Numbered from the stretch's first letter, positions 8,515 through 16,712 are shown. The stretch is DNA of 26,343 bases from an uncultured Paracoccus sp. (GCF_946221145.1 NZ_CAMIOH010000018.1:1-26343); one strand, 5' to 3'. Notes: generated by a model not told the origin, from the sequence alone. Numbers and translations: made by a program.

Positions 8515-11082
8515 TCAGCGGTCCATCTGGCCGGCAGCGGCGGCGGTATCGTCGCCGGTCCCTGCCGGGGCCTGCTTGCCATGCGCGGTTTCCGCGGCCA
8601 GCGGCTCGGCCTCCTTGGCTGCGGCGCGCGCCGCAGCGGCGCGGCGGGGGGCGGGACGCGGCGCCGGTTCGTCGGAGGGCTGGGGCGCGGCTTCCGGATC
8701 CAGCGGATCGCTGATCAGGTCGCCCGGGACATAGGGAACGTCCAGCACCTGGTGAAAGCGCTCCAGCAGCCGCAGCGTCTCGGGCGACATCTCGTCGGCG
8801 GCGCCCGGAATGAACCGGACTACTTTCAGCGCCAGTTCGCGCTCGGCCGGATCGACCAGCAACTGCGGCAGCGTGTCCATCGCCTGCTCGGGCTCGTAGG
8901 TGGCGATCAGGGTCTGCTCGTGGATGATATGGGCGCGCCGCTCGCCGCCCAGCGACCGGAACGGCTCGTCCTGGGTCAGCACACGGGACGACCGCTCCAA
9001 CCGGTCGCGGCGCACGCCCTTGCGGTTGTCGGCCAGCATGACCAGCATGCGGATCACCGCCTCGGCAAAACCGCCCCGGTCGATGTTGCACAGCGCCGAG
9101 GCGACCTCGGGCAGGCCCCGCAATTCGTCGTTGTTCTTGAGCGTGCGGCGCGCTTCGTGGGTGCGGCCGAAAACCCGCGCCCAGGGCGTCGACCACATGC
9201 TGTAGAAGGCCAGTTCATAGACCATGTCGCGGGTGTCGCGGTAAAGGTCGATCGCCTGTTCGACCCCGTCCACCCAAAGCTGCTCGGCGGCCAGGAAGGG
9301 GTTGTCGGGCGCGGCCTTGCGGCGGTTTTCGCGCACCGTTTCCGCCGCCCTGGCGACCTTGGTCATCACCGGGTTGCGCGACGATGCGAGCGCGCGTTCC
9401 ACGCGCTTGGGATGCAGGGCGCGGCTGATCTCGGCCCCGGTGGGGGTGACGGCGGCCTTGACCCAGGGGCGCAGCACCGCGTCATAGACCTGCGCCTGCA
9501 CCTCGGACGCGCGGGCCACGGCGGCGAAGGGGCGTTCGTCGGCAAAGCCGTCATCCAGCGCGCGGATATCGTCCAGGCTGCGTTCGGCGAAGCTGACGGT
9601 GAAGATCTTCTTGCCGTCGCGCTCGGTCACGTCCTCGATGCGCATCTCGTAAAGGCCGGGCGCCAGCGCCTCGATGGTTTCCAGGGTCGAGGCGACCTCG
9701 GCATGTTCCCGGCGCGCGATCTGCGAGGACACGAAGATGCCCAGATGGCCGACCTGGTCATGGACCATATAGACGATACGCTGGCCGCGAATGCGGATTT
9801 CCTGCACATCGGCATAGGTCTCGGCGATCCAGTTCAGGGCCTGCTGCGGCGGGGTGATGTTGTCGCCATGGCTGGCGAAGACGATGATCGGCGCGCGGAT
9901 CGCCTTCAGATCGACCGGGCGGCCCGGCTCGATCCGGGCCTCGTTCTTGGACAGGCGGTTGCCGATGAAAAGCTGCTCGACGATCCATTTGATCTCGGGC
10001 TCGGTCAGCATGAAGAAGCCGCCCCACCACTTCTCGAACTCCAGGAACGTCTTGTCGCCCTTGTCGATGTCGCGGAACAGGTCGGTATATTTGCGAAACA
10101 GCGTGCGGCCGGGGTTCAGCGCCTCGAAGTTCTGGACCAGATGCGCGCCGTCGAAGATGCCGCCGCCCAGGTCGGACAGGAACATGGTGAGCCAGGTGCC
10201 GCCCAGGACGCCCGCGTTATAGCGCATCGGATCCTGCCCGACCTTGCCCGACCAGGGCGCGACCGGGGCGCCGTTCACCACGATCGGGCCGGTCAGGTCG
10301 GTGTTCATCGCAGCCAGCAGCAGCGTGGCCCAGCCGCCCTGGCAATTGCCGGTGACGACGGGGTTCGGGGCCTCGGGGTGGCGGCGCATCACCTCGCGCA
10401 CGAAAGCGGCCTCGGCGCGGGTGACATAGGACAGGTATTGCCCCGGCTCGGGGCGCGAGCGGAAGGCCACGAAATAGACCGGATGGCCCGCGCGCATGGC
10501 GACGCCGACCTGGCTGTCGGTCTTGAAGCCGCCGATGCCGGGCCCGTGACCGGCGCGCGGGTCGATGATCACATAGGGCCGCTTGCTGTCGTCGATGGTC
10601 ACGCCTTCGGGCGGCAGGATGCACAGCAGCATGTAGTTGCAGGGATAGGCCATGTCGGCCCCGTCCATGACCAGCTCATGGTCATAGATCAGCACCGGCG
10701 GGCAGTTCGCCGCCTCGTGTTCCAGAAAGATGTCGCCGCGCTTGCGCAGCGTGTCGGCGGTCAGCACCGCGCGTTCGGCCGCGTCGCGCTGATATTCCTG
10801 CAAGGCGGTCGCCAGCCGGCCCTGGGCCTGAAAATGCGTCAGCCCCTCGATCAGCGCCTGGCCCGCCTGCATCAGCCGGCGCGTGCGTTCCGAATGGGTT
10901 TCCATGATCCGCTGGCTGTGGCGCGACACCGCCGTGGACTGAAGCTTGCCGGTCTGGGCCATGGCCTCGGCCTCGGCGCGGGTGGCGTCCAGGTTTTCCT
11001 GCAGGCGCTCGATGGCATCGCCCTGAACCCGCGGGATGGCGGGTTGCAGCTTGGGGTCGAACAGTTCGAAAAGACTGGCCAT
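8515..11082 (-). CDS. DUF3141 / PHA-synthase-like alpha/beta hydrolase protein
   Basis: An 855-residue protein of the poorly characterised DUF3141 family. The N-terminal ~110 residues are helical and charged. Residues ~165-450 form an alpha/beta hydrolase fold in which the nucleophile motif is GNCQGG (cysteine 247), the G-x-C-x-G box of polyhydroxyalkanoate synthases rather than the serine box. Candidate triad partners are D407 (SHGDNITPP) and H446 (DQVGHLGIF). The last ~55 residues are Ala/Pro/Glu/Arg-rich and look disordered. The start at 11082 has GAGGAG nine bases upstream. It is the second gene of the C4 operon. Synthase, depolymerase or acyltransferase activity is possible; its length exceeds classical PhaC (~600 residues), so I do not call it phaC. 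Confidence 0.8.
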   Translation of the reverse strand: MASLFELFDPKLQPAIPRVQGDAIERLQENLDATRAEAEAMAQTGKLQSTAVSRHSQRIMETHSERTRRLMQAGQALIEGLTHFQAQGRLATALQEYQRDAAERAVLTADTLRKRGDIFLEHEAANCPPVLIYDHELVMDGADMAYPCNYMLLCILPPEGVTIDDSKRPYVIIDPRAGHGPGIGGFKTDSQVGVAMRAGHPVYFVAFRSRPEPGQYLSYVTRAEAAFVREVMRRHPEAPNPVVTGNCQGGWATLLLAAMNTDLTGPIVVNGAPVAPWSGKVGQDPMRYNAGVLGGTWLTMFLSDLGGGIFDGAHLVQNFEALNPGRTLFRKYTDLFRDIDKGDKTFLEFEKWWGGFFMLTEPEIKWIVEQLFIGNRLSKNEARIEPGRPVDLKAIRAPIIVFASHGDNITPPQQALNWIAETYADVQEIRIRGQRIVYMVHDQVGHLGIFVSSQIARREHAEVASTLETIEALAPGLYEMRIEDVTERDGKKIFTVSFAERSLDDIRALDDGFADERPFAAVARASEVQAQVYDAVLRPWVKAAVTPTGAEISRALHPKRVERALASSRNPVMTKVARAAETVRENRRKAAPDNPFLAAEQLWVDGVEQAIDLYRDTRDMVYELAFYSMWSTPWARVFGRTHEARRTLKNNDELRGLPEVASALCNIDRGGFAEAVIRMLVMLADNRKGVRRDRLERSSRVLTQDEPFRSLGGERRAHIIHEQTLIATYEPEQAMDTLPQLLVDPAERELALKVVRFIPGAADEMSPETLRLLERFHQVLDVPYVPGDLISDPLDPEAAPQPSDEPAPRPAPRRAAAARAAAKEAEPLAAETAHGKQAPAGTGDDTAAAAGQMDR

Positions 11083-11095
11083 GATCCGGCACTCC

Positions 11096-11860
11096 TCAGG
11101 CAGTGATCGAGAATCCGCCGTCGATGTCATGGACACCGCCGGTCAGGTTGCGTGCCTCGTCCGAGGCGAGGAAGGCGGCCATCGCCCCCACATCCTCGAT
11201 CGAGGCCAGTTGGTGCGTGGGCGCGCGTCGGGCGGCCGCGTCCAGCAGTTCATTGAAATGGTCGATGCCCGAGGCGGCGCGCGTTGCCAAGGGGCCCGGC
11301 GACAGCGCGTGCACGCGGATGCCCTTGTTGCCCAATTCCGCGGCGGCATAGCGCGTGGCGCTTTCCAGCGCCGCCTTGACCGGACCCATCATGTTGTAAT
11401 GGCTGACCACGCGCGAGGCACCGAAGAAGGACACCGACAGGCAGCAGCCGCCCGCGCCCATCAGCGGCTCGGCCAGCCGGATCATGCGCAGGAAGGAATG
11501 GACCGAGATGTCCATCGCCAGCCCGAAGCCTTCGGCGGAACAATCGACCACCCGGCCGTGCAGGTCGGCCTTGGGCGAAAAGGCGATGGAATGCAGCAGC
11601 GTGTCGAGGCGCCCCCAGCGGTCGGCAATGACCTGGAACACCGCCTCGGTCTGGCCGGGCTGGCCGACATCGAGCGGCATGGCGATCTGGGCCTCCAGTT
11701 CCTCGGCCAGGGGCCGGACGAAGGGCTCGGCCTTGGCGTTCAGCCAGGTCACGGCCAGGTCCGCCCCCTGGGCGCGGAAGGCGCGGGCACAGCCCCAGGC
11801 GATCGAATCGCGGTTGGCGATGCCGACAACCAGAACCTTCTTGTTGGCCAGAGAAAACAT
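11096..11860 (-). CDS. fabI: Enoyl-ACP/CoA reductase, FabI-like
   Basis: A 254-residue SDR-type enoyl reductase. VVGIANRDSIAWGCARAF is the FabI-style NADH site (G-x5-S-x-A-x-G), LLHSIAFSPKADL matches the family, and the catalytic Y155 and K162 sit in HYNMMGPVKAALE. The second tyrosine of E. coli FabI (Y146) is phenylalanine 145 here, so this may be a paralogue with altered kinetics or substrate, for example crotonyl-CoA rather than acyl-ACP. The ATG at 11860 follows GGAGG by six bases. It is the first gene of the long operon, ending 13 bases before the DUF3141 gene. The neighbourhood suggests a role beside housekeeping fatty-acid synthesis; this is inference. Confidence 0.88.
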   Translation of the reverse strand: MFSLANKKVLVVGIANRDSIAWGCARAFRAQGADLAVTWLNAKAEPFVRPLAEELEAQIAMPLDVGQPGQTEAVFQVIADRWGRLDTLLHSIAFSPKADLHGRVVDCSAEGFGLAMDISVHSFLRMIRLAEPLMGAGGCCLSVSFFGASRVVSHYNMMGPVKAALESATRYAAAELGNKGIRVHALSPGPLATRAASGIDHFNELLDAAARRAPTHQLASIEDVGAMAAFLASDEARNLTGGVHDIDGGFSITA

Positions 11861-11880
11861 CGCGAACCTCCGAGTCGCCC

Positions 11881-12900
11881 TCATCTAGGCGACGGGCCAC
11901 AACAGGCTTGTGACAGCGCCGGCCGCAATCGCGCTGTGCCCCTCCTACAGCCATCGGGCGATCTTGAAGCGCAGGTAAAGGCCGCGGCAATCACGATCAG
12001 CACGACGTAATAGCCGAAACGAGTCTCGAGTTCAGGCATATTGGCGAAGTTCATCCCATAAATGCCTGCGATGGCTGTCGGCATGGCGAGAATCGCGGCC
12101 CAGGCGGCCAGTTGGCGGGTGATGGTGACTTGTCTTTGCTGTTCCAGAAGGTTGCTGACCTCGAAAACCGAGGTCAGGATGTCGCGCAGGCTTTCGGCTG
12201 TGCTCTGGGTGCGGCGCAAGTGATCCAGAACGTCGCGGAAATACGGGCTAACCTCGGGATCAAGATAGGGAAGGCTCAGATGCACCAGCCGGCTGACCAC
12301 CTCAATCATGGGGCGCAGCACGCGCTGGAAGCGGACGGTCTGGCGGCGCAGCGAGAACAGGCGGATGACCTCGTCCCGGGTCAGCGAGGTATCGATGGTC
12401 CGCTTCTCCATCAGCAGAACCTCTTCCTCGATTTCCTCGATGATCGGGTCGTAACCATCGACGATGAAATCCAGAAGCGCGTGCAAAACGTAATCGACGC
12501 CGTGGCGCAGCAGCCCAGGTGCGGATTCCAGTTGCGCACGCAGCTCAGTATGGGCGCGGGCCGAACCGTGGCGGACCGTGATGATATGATTGTGCCCGAC
12601 GAAGATCGCGGTTTCCCCGTAGGCGATCCGATCACCCTCGAGCTGTGCCGTCCGCGCAACGACGAAAAGCTGATCGCCGAAGATTTCGACCTTGGGCTGC
12701 TCGTGCGCCTTCAGCGCGTCCTCGACCGCCAGCGGATGCAGGCCATAGCTGGCCTGCAGGGCGCGCAATTCCTGCTCGGCCGGCTCGAACAACCCGACCC
12801 AAACGAAATCACCTGGCCGGGCGGGCGGAGGCGCTTCGTCCAGCGATACCTCGGCCGTGCAGACGCCTTCTCGATAAAGGTATGCGGAAATGATGGCCAT
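11881..12900 (-). CDS. corA: CorA-family divalent cation transporter, C-terminus frameshifted
   Basis: A CorA-type Mg2+/Co2+ channel: large cytoplasmic alpha/beta domain (MAIISAYLYREGVC start, SYGLHPLAVEDAL, DPIIEEIEEEVLLMEK), a long helix (RLFSLRRQTVRFQRVLRPM), then TM1 with the signature YGMN (about 281-284) and NMPELETRFGYYVVLIVIAA leading TM2. In the frame as read, the protein continues with an atypical Cys/Arg-rich tail to 11881. In the next frame the expected end LYLRFKIARWL-stop appears, with the stop at 11945-11947. One missing C near 11979-11983 explains this. It is either a sequencing error or a recent frameshift that swaps the last ~11 residues for ~32. The ATG at 12900 has AAGGAAG upstream. 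Confidence 0.9.
   Translation of the reverse strand: MAIISAYLYREGVCTAEVSLDEAPPPARPGDFVWVGLFEPAEQELRALQASYGLHPLAVEDALKAHEQPKVEIFGDQLFVVARTAQLEGDRIAYGETAIFVGHNHIITVRHGSARAHTELRAQLESAPGLLRHGVDYVLHALLDFIVDGYDPIIEEIEEEVLLMEKRTIDTSLTRDEVIRLFSLRRQTVRFQRVLRPMIEVVSRLVHLSLPYLDPEVSPYFRDVLDHLRRTQSTAESLRDILTSVFEVSNLLEQQRQVTITRQLAAWAAILAMPTAIAGIYGMNFANMPELETRFGYYVVLIVIAAAFTCASRSPDGCRRGTARLRPALSQACCGPSPR
11913..11937 (-). promoter_or_regulatory. Hairpin in the corA-fabI gap
   Basis: ACAGCGC (11913-11919) pairs with GCGCTGT (11931-11937) across an 11-base loop. It sits between the canonical corA stop and the fabI-like start. There is no T run, so it is not a clear terminator; it could be an attenuator or an mRNA-processing hairpin. 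Confidence 0.3.
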
Positions 12901-13033
12901 GGCTTCCTTCGGCGAATTCTGCGCAGGTATGTCGGGTCGGCAACCTGCGCCCGCGCGCCATCCTTTCCACGGGCGATGTAAAATGCTGATGACCGCGAGA
13001 ATATGCCGCATTGCATGGTCGGCACCGGCGCGG

Positions 13034-13045
13034 CCGCCTAGGCGG
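13034..13045. promoter_or_regulatory. 12-bp palindrome in the corA / pstS-like divergent region
   Basis: CCGCCTAGGCGG is a perfect palindrome centred between the divergent corA (start 12900) and pstS-like (start 13132) genes. It could be an operator shared by both, but no factor can be named. Confidence 0.3.
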
Positions 13046-13059
13046 TCGCGGGGGGCGAT

Positions 13060-13077
13060 TCGTCATAAAGTGGTCGT
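13060..13077 (+). promoter_or_regulatory. Possible Pho box before the pstS-like gene
   Basis: TCGTCATAAAGTGGTCGT has the geometry of a PhoB box: two 7-mers with 11-base periodicity. It matches the CTGTCAT-N4-CTGTCAT consensus at 9 of 14 scored positions (5 in the first half, 4 in the second). It lies 55 bases before the start codon of a phosphate-binding protein gene. The match is imperfect, so this is suggestive only. Confidence 0.3.
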
Positions 13078-13131
13078 GCTCGGGCGATAGGCATTCACGG
13101 AAAAGTGCGTAATCATCGTGGAGGCCGCCGG

Positions 13132-14250
13132 ATGCTCGCATCGGGATCGGACGGAGTTGAAGTCGTCACACCGAAATGGAGCCTTGGGCGGCGCATCGCC
13201 GCATCGGCGCTTGCGGTCCTAGGCATCGGGTTCCTGATCTTCGCGGTCGCGGGAAGCAATGTCGAAGGCCGGCTAGTCGGGGCGGGGTCCACGCTGGTGG
13301 ATCCGATCCTGCAAAAGGTTTCGACCGCCTATCAAGGCTATCTTGTCGCCGATCGGGTGGATGTCGTGGCCCAAGAGGGCGAAAGCAACGACTGGGTCGG
13401 GGGGTCCGGCGCGCTGGATTACGATCCCGTCGGCTCGGTCGGCGGGCTGATGCGGCTGGAGGATCCGACAGTGACCTTCGCCGTCACCGAGGTGCCGGTA
13501 TCACCCCAGGATCTGGCGGCCGAAGGGCGGCTTCAGTTCCCGCTGATTCTCGGCGCGGCGGCGCCGGTGGTGAACCTGGACCTGGGCGACGCCGGGCTGA
13601 CGCTGAATGCGGACCTGCTTTCGGCCATCTATCGGGGCGAGATCACCACCTGGTCCGATCCCGCCATCGCCGCCCTCAATCCCGGCGTGGCCCTGCCCGA
13701 TCAGACCATCGCGGTGCGTCATCGCAGCGACGGGTCGGGGACCACCTGGACCTTTACCGGCTATCTGGCGCAGTCGCCCACCTGGACCGCCGGACAGACC
13801 GCGCAGCCGCACTGGCCTGTGGGCGAGGGCGCCAAGGGCAGCCGCGGCATCATCGAGGCCGTCAAGTCCGTGCCCGGCGCCATCGGCTATGCCGAGAGCG
13901 GCCAGGCCGGCCGCGCCGGGCTGACCATCGTCAGGCTGGTGAACGGCTCTGGCGAGGTGGTCAGCCCCAAACCCCAGACCATCCGCGCCGCCGCCACCGT
14001 GGCGGGCTGGAAGCCGGGCCAGCCGGTCGAGGCGGCCTCGGCCATGCAAGGCTGGCCGATGACCGCGACCGTCTATGTCGTCATGCGCAAGGATGGCCGG
14101 CAGAAGGACCGGGCGCTGGCCTTCTTTCGCTATTTCTACGCGCAGGCCCCGCGTCAGGCCGATGCGCTTGGCTATGTCCCGCTTCCCAACGAGGTCGTGA
14201 CGGAAGTCGAAAGCTATTGGTCGGCCGCCGGGTCCGACAAGAACTCCTGA
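13132..14250 (+). CDS. PstS-like phosphate-binding protein, membrane-anchored
   Basis: A 372-residue phosphate-binding protein of the PstS type. After a basic N-terminus, residues ~21-40 form a hydrophobic segment (ASALAVLGIGFLIFAVAG) with no clear cleavage site, so it may remain anchored and face the periplasm. Ligand-binding motifs are GAGSTLVDPILQKV, IYRGEITTWSDPAIAALNPG, RSDGSGTTWTFTGYL and GSRGIIEAVKSVPGAIGYAE, all at the expected places. The ATG at 13132 follows GTGGAGG by seven bases; an upstream in-frame start was rejected for lack of a site. No PstC, PstA or PstB genes follow. Instead a Na+/phosphate symporter starts 34 bases downstream, which suggests the two act together or are co-regulated. 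Confidence 0.88.
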   Translation: MLASGSDGVEVVTPKWSLGRRIAASALAVLGIGFLIFAVAGSNVEGRLVGAGSTLVDPILQKVSTAYQGYLVADRVDVVAQEGESNDWVGGSGALDYDPVGSVGGLMRLEDPTVTFAVTEVPVSPQDLAAEGRLQFPLILGAAAPVVNLDLGDAGLTLNADLLSAIYRGEITTWSDPAIAALNPGVALPDQTIAVRHRSDGSGTTWTFTGYLAQSPTWTAGQTAQPHWPVGEGAKGSRGIIEAVKSVPGAIGYAESGQAGRAGLTIVRLVNGSGEVVSPKPQTIRAAATVAGWKPGQPVEAASAMQGWPMTATVYVVMRKDGRQKDRALAFFRYFYAQAPRQADALGYVPLPNEVVTEVESYWSAAGSDKNS

Positions 14251-14284
14251 CCGGGCGCATGGCGTCCTACGCAAAGGTGATAAC

Positions 14285-16018
14285 GTGGAAGTTGATCTGT
14301 TCAAGGAAATCATCGTTCCGGTGATCGGAGGGCTGGGCATCTTCCTGCTCGGCCTCGAATTCATGGCAAGCGGCATTCAGGCGCTGTCCGTCAACAAGAT
14401 GCGCGAATGGCTGGCCAAGATGGCCGGCACCCCGGTCAAGGGCGTCATGGCGGGCACCATCATCACCGGGATCATCCAGTCCTCGACCGCGATGACGGTG
14501 ATGACCGTGGGCCTGGTCAATGCCGGCGTGCTGGGCCTGCGCTCGGCCATCTCGGTCATCATGGGCGCCAATATCGGCACGACGCTGGGCAACGGGCTGA
14601 TCGCGCTGCCGCTGGGGCCGTTGGGGCTGTTCTTCGGCGGCATCTTCGCGACCGTCTATTGCTTTGCGAAATCGGACAGATGGCGCAACATCGCGCTGGC
14701 CTCGATGGGGTTCTCGCTGATCTTCTACGGCCTGAACCTGATGACCGGCGGCCTGAAGCCGCTGCGCAAGATGCCCGAGGTGCTGGAACTGATCCAGTCG
14801 CTGGACGCCAGCACCTTCACGGGCGTCATCGCCTGCGTGCTGATCGCGGCGCTGATCACGGCGCTGATCCACTCCTCCTCGGCCACCATCGGCATCGTCA
14901 TGGGCCTGGGCGCCTCGGGCATCCTGTCCTGGGAAACCGCCGTCGCCTTCGCTGTGGGCGCGGATCTTGGCACCACGATCACCTCGTGGCTGGCCTCGCT
15001 GAACCTGTCCAAGAACGCCAAGCGCGCGGCCTATGCCCATATCGCCTTCAACTTCATCGGCGTCTCGGTGGTGCTGCTGCTGTTCTTCCCGGCGATCTGG
15101 CTGCTCAGGTCCGCGCTGGGCTTCTGGGGCATCGATCCCGGCGCGCCGGTGATGGTCGACGGCCACGACACCTATCCGGGCGTTCCGATCGTGATCGGTG
15201 TCTTCTCGATCGTCTTCAACATCTTCAACGTGCTGATCCTGTTCCCCTTCGTGAACACCTTCGACCGCGTGCTGTCGCGCGTCGGCCGGACCCAGGACGA
15301 GGATGTCGAGGATTACTCGGTCCCGCGCTATCTGGACCGCCGCCTGATCGCTGATTTCAACGCCGCCCTGCCCGCCGTCCAGCAAGAGGCGCAACGCCAG
15401 TTGCAGGCCGGGGCGGTGTTTCTGGACATCGCGCGCGATAAGAAGAACGCGCCCAAGGATCCGGTCGAACACCATGCCGCCACCGACCAGCTCAGCCGCG
15501 AGATCCGCTCGTTCTCGGCGCAGCTGTTCCAGGACGGCCTGTCGCGCGACCAGCTGGACCTGGTGGCATCGCTGATCGAGGAGGTGGACTTTACCTCGGC
15601 GCTGTCGGAATCGCTCTACCAGATCGCGCGGCGGGTAAAGCGCGAACCCTTCTCCGCGGCCGCCTGCGAGGTGCTGGGCCTGGGGCTGGAGCGGCTGGAT
15701 CAGGCGATGAACACGGTGCTGTTCGCCCCCGGCGTCCATCCCCGGATGCCCGCCGGCCACAGCACCGTTCCGGGGGTCGAGGAGTTGCGCTGGAAGGCCC
15801 TGCAACGCCGCGATGTCGGCGCGGGCGAAAAAGGTGCGCTGATCGCCCTGTTGGGCTCGATCGAGCGGGCCGAAGGCCTGATCGAGCGCATCCGGGCCGA
15901 GCGAGCCTCGGTCGATCGCAGCGCCATCATGCATCGTCCCGCCGCCCCGGTGGGAACGCCCCCGGCCGCGACGCCCTCGCCGGCAGCGGACGGCCCGGCC
16001 CCGGTTCCGGCCGAGTGA
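14285..16018 (+). CDS. Na+/phosphate cotransporter with PhoU-like C-terminal domain
   Basis: A 577-residue Na/Pi symporter (NptA/YjbB group). The membrane part (about 1-340) holds the inverted repeat signatures GIIQSSTAM (65-68) with GANIGTT (94-100), and ALIHSSSAT (196-199) with GADLGTT (225-231); the second repeat carries histidine where glutamine is usual. Several further membrane helices follow (VVLLLFFPAIWLL, IVIGVFSIVFNIFNVLILFPF). Residues ~350-540 are a helical PhoU-like domain, and the last ~35 are a Pro/Ala-rich tail. The start is a GTG at 14285 with AAAGGTGA four bases upstream; the first ATG lies well inside the first membrane segment. It would import phosphate with sodium, next to a polyphosphate-binding gene cluster. 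Confidence 0.92.
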   Translation: MEVDLFKEIIVPVIGGLGIFLLGLEFMASGIQALSVNKMREWLAKMAGTPVKGVMAGTIITGIIQSSTAMTVMTVGLVNAGVLGLRSAISVIMGANIGTTLGNGLIALPLGPLGLFFGGIFATVYCFAKSDRWRNIALASMGFSLIFYGLNLMTGGLKPLRKMPEVLELIQSLDASTFTGVIACVLIAALITALIHSSSATIGIVMGLGASGILSWETAVAFAVGADLGTTITSWLASLNLSKNAKRAAYAHIAFNFIGVSVVLLLFFPAIWLLRSALGFWGIDPGAPVMVDGHDTYPGVPIVIGVFSIVFNIFNVLILFPFVNTFDRVLSRVGRTQDEDVEDYSVPRYLDRRLIADFNAALPAVQQEAQRQLQAGAVFLDIARDKKNAPKDPVEHHAATDQLSREIRSFSAQLFQDGLSRDQLDLVASLIEEVDFTSALSESLYQIARRVKREPFSAAACEVLGLGLERLDQAMNTVLFAPGVHPRMPAGHSTVPGVEELRWKALQRRDVGAGEKGALIALLGSIERAEGLIERIRAERASVDRSAIMHRPAAPVGTPPAATPSPAADGPAPVPAE

Positions 16019-16024
16019 CCGGAC

Positions 16025-16084
16025 CCGCCCGTTTCCCCACGGGCGGCAACCACATCGGGCCCGCGCGACGATGCGCGGGCCTTT
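16025..16084 (+). terminator. Tandem hairpin terminator after the phosphate symporter
   Basis: Two hairpins follow the stop codon. The first pairs CCGCCCG (16025-16031) with CGGGCGG (16040-16046). The second pairs GGCCCGCGC (16058-16066) with GCGCGGGCC (16073-16081) and is followed by TTT, the form of a rho-independent terminator. Confidence 0.75.
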
Positions 16085-16227
16085 CAGCATTGCGGTGGCC
16101 CTCGATCCGACTGATGGCGCGCAGGGCGTTGCGCCGTTTCGTCGCATCGGCATCGAACTGACGCGTATGCGCCACAATTGGCAGCTTTGATGGGTGTATC
16201 TGATTCTCAACCAGAAAGGGCCATGAG

Positions 16228-16500
16228 ATGAAAGACGACCGTGACGTCGAGAAGACCCTCGACCTTTCCGCCTTCATCGCCGAATTGCGCCGTCTGGCGG
16301 ATTCGCTGGAACAGAACGGCAGCTTCGAAATCGAGATCGAAGGCGAAACTGTTCGGATCCCCGCGGACGCCATCTTCTCGATCGAGCACGAGCGCGAGGA
16401 TGGCCGCGAGGAACTGGAGTTCCAGCTGGCATGGGGCGAATACGACGAAGAGGATGATGAAGATAAGGACGAAGAATCCTCTGACGAGAACGAGGCCTGA
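16228..16500 (+). CDS. Amphi-Trp domain protein
   Basis: A 90-residue acidic protein. Residues ~8-72 fit the short amphi-Trp domain seen in many bacterial and archaeal small proteins: a helix (LSAFIAELRRLADSLEQ) followed by strands ending in a conserved tryptophan (ELEFQLAWGEY). The last ~20 residues are almost all Asp, Glu, Ser and Lys, so the C-terminus is probably disordered and strongly negative. The molecular role of the domain is not established. It stands alone between two terminators, so it is probably a single transcription unit. A ribosome-binding site of the AGAAAGG type lies shortly before the ATG. Confidence 0.8.
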   Translation: MKDDRDVEKTLDLSAFIAELRRLADSLEQNGSFEIEIEGETVRIPADAIFSIEHEREDGREELEFQLAWGEYDEEDDEDKDEESSDENEA

Positions 16501-16526
16501 GGCGTAACCGGCGGCCCCGACCCCGT

Positions 16527-16561
16527 TGCCCGGCAGAACAGGCTTGTCTTGCCGGGCATTT
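16527..16561 (+). terminator. Rho-independent terminator after the amphi-Trp gene
   Basis: TGCCCGGCA (16527-16535) pairs perfectly with TGCCGGGCA (16550-16558), followed by TTT. The loop is 14 bases and can pair further internally. It ends transcription of the amphi-Trp gene and may also serve the convergent CYTH gene. Confidence 0.75.
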
Positions 16562-16712
16562 CACGAAGACGTGGCGCCGGAATTCGCCTCGGTCTGGCTT
16601 TCCACGATGTGCCGGTCGAGCGTGATCTTTCCCTCCTTCGCGTCAAGATGATCGGGCGAAGCCGGTCATGACTATACTGGGCTGGGCTTCACCGCCGCGA
16701 AACCAATTCGCC

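Noticed and set aside
8443..11106. Open reading frame of 887 codons on the plus strand opposite the DUF3141 gene
   Set aside because: It is antisense to a gene with clear motifs and a good start site. Its protein is rich in His, Arg, Gln and Asp with no domain, as expected for a shadow frame in GC-rich DNA. The same holds for the long plus-strand frames at 228-2021, 3756-5306 and 6073-8271.
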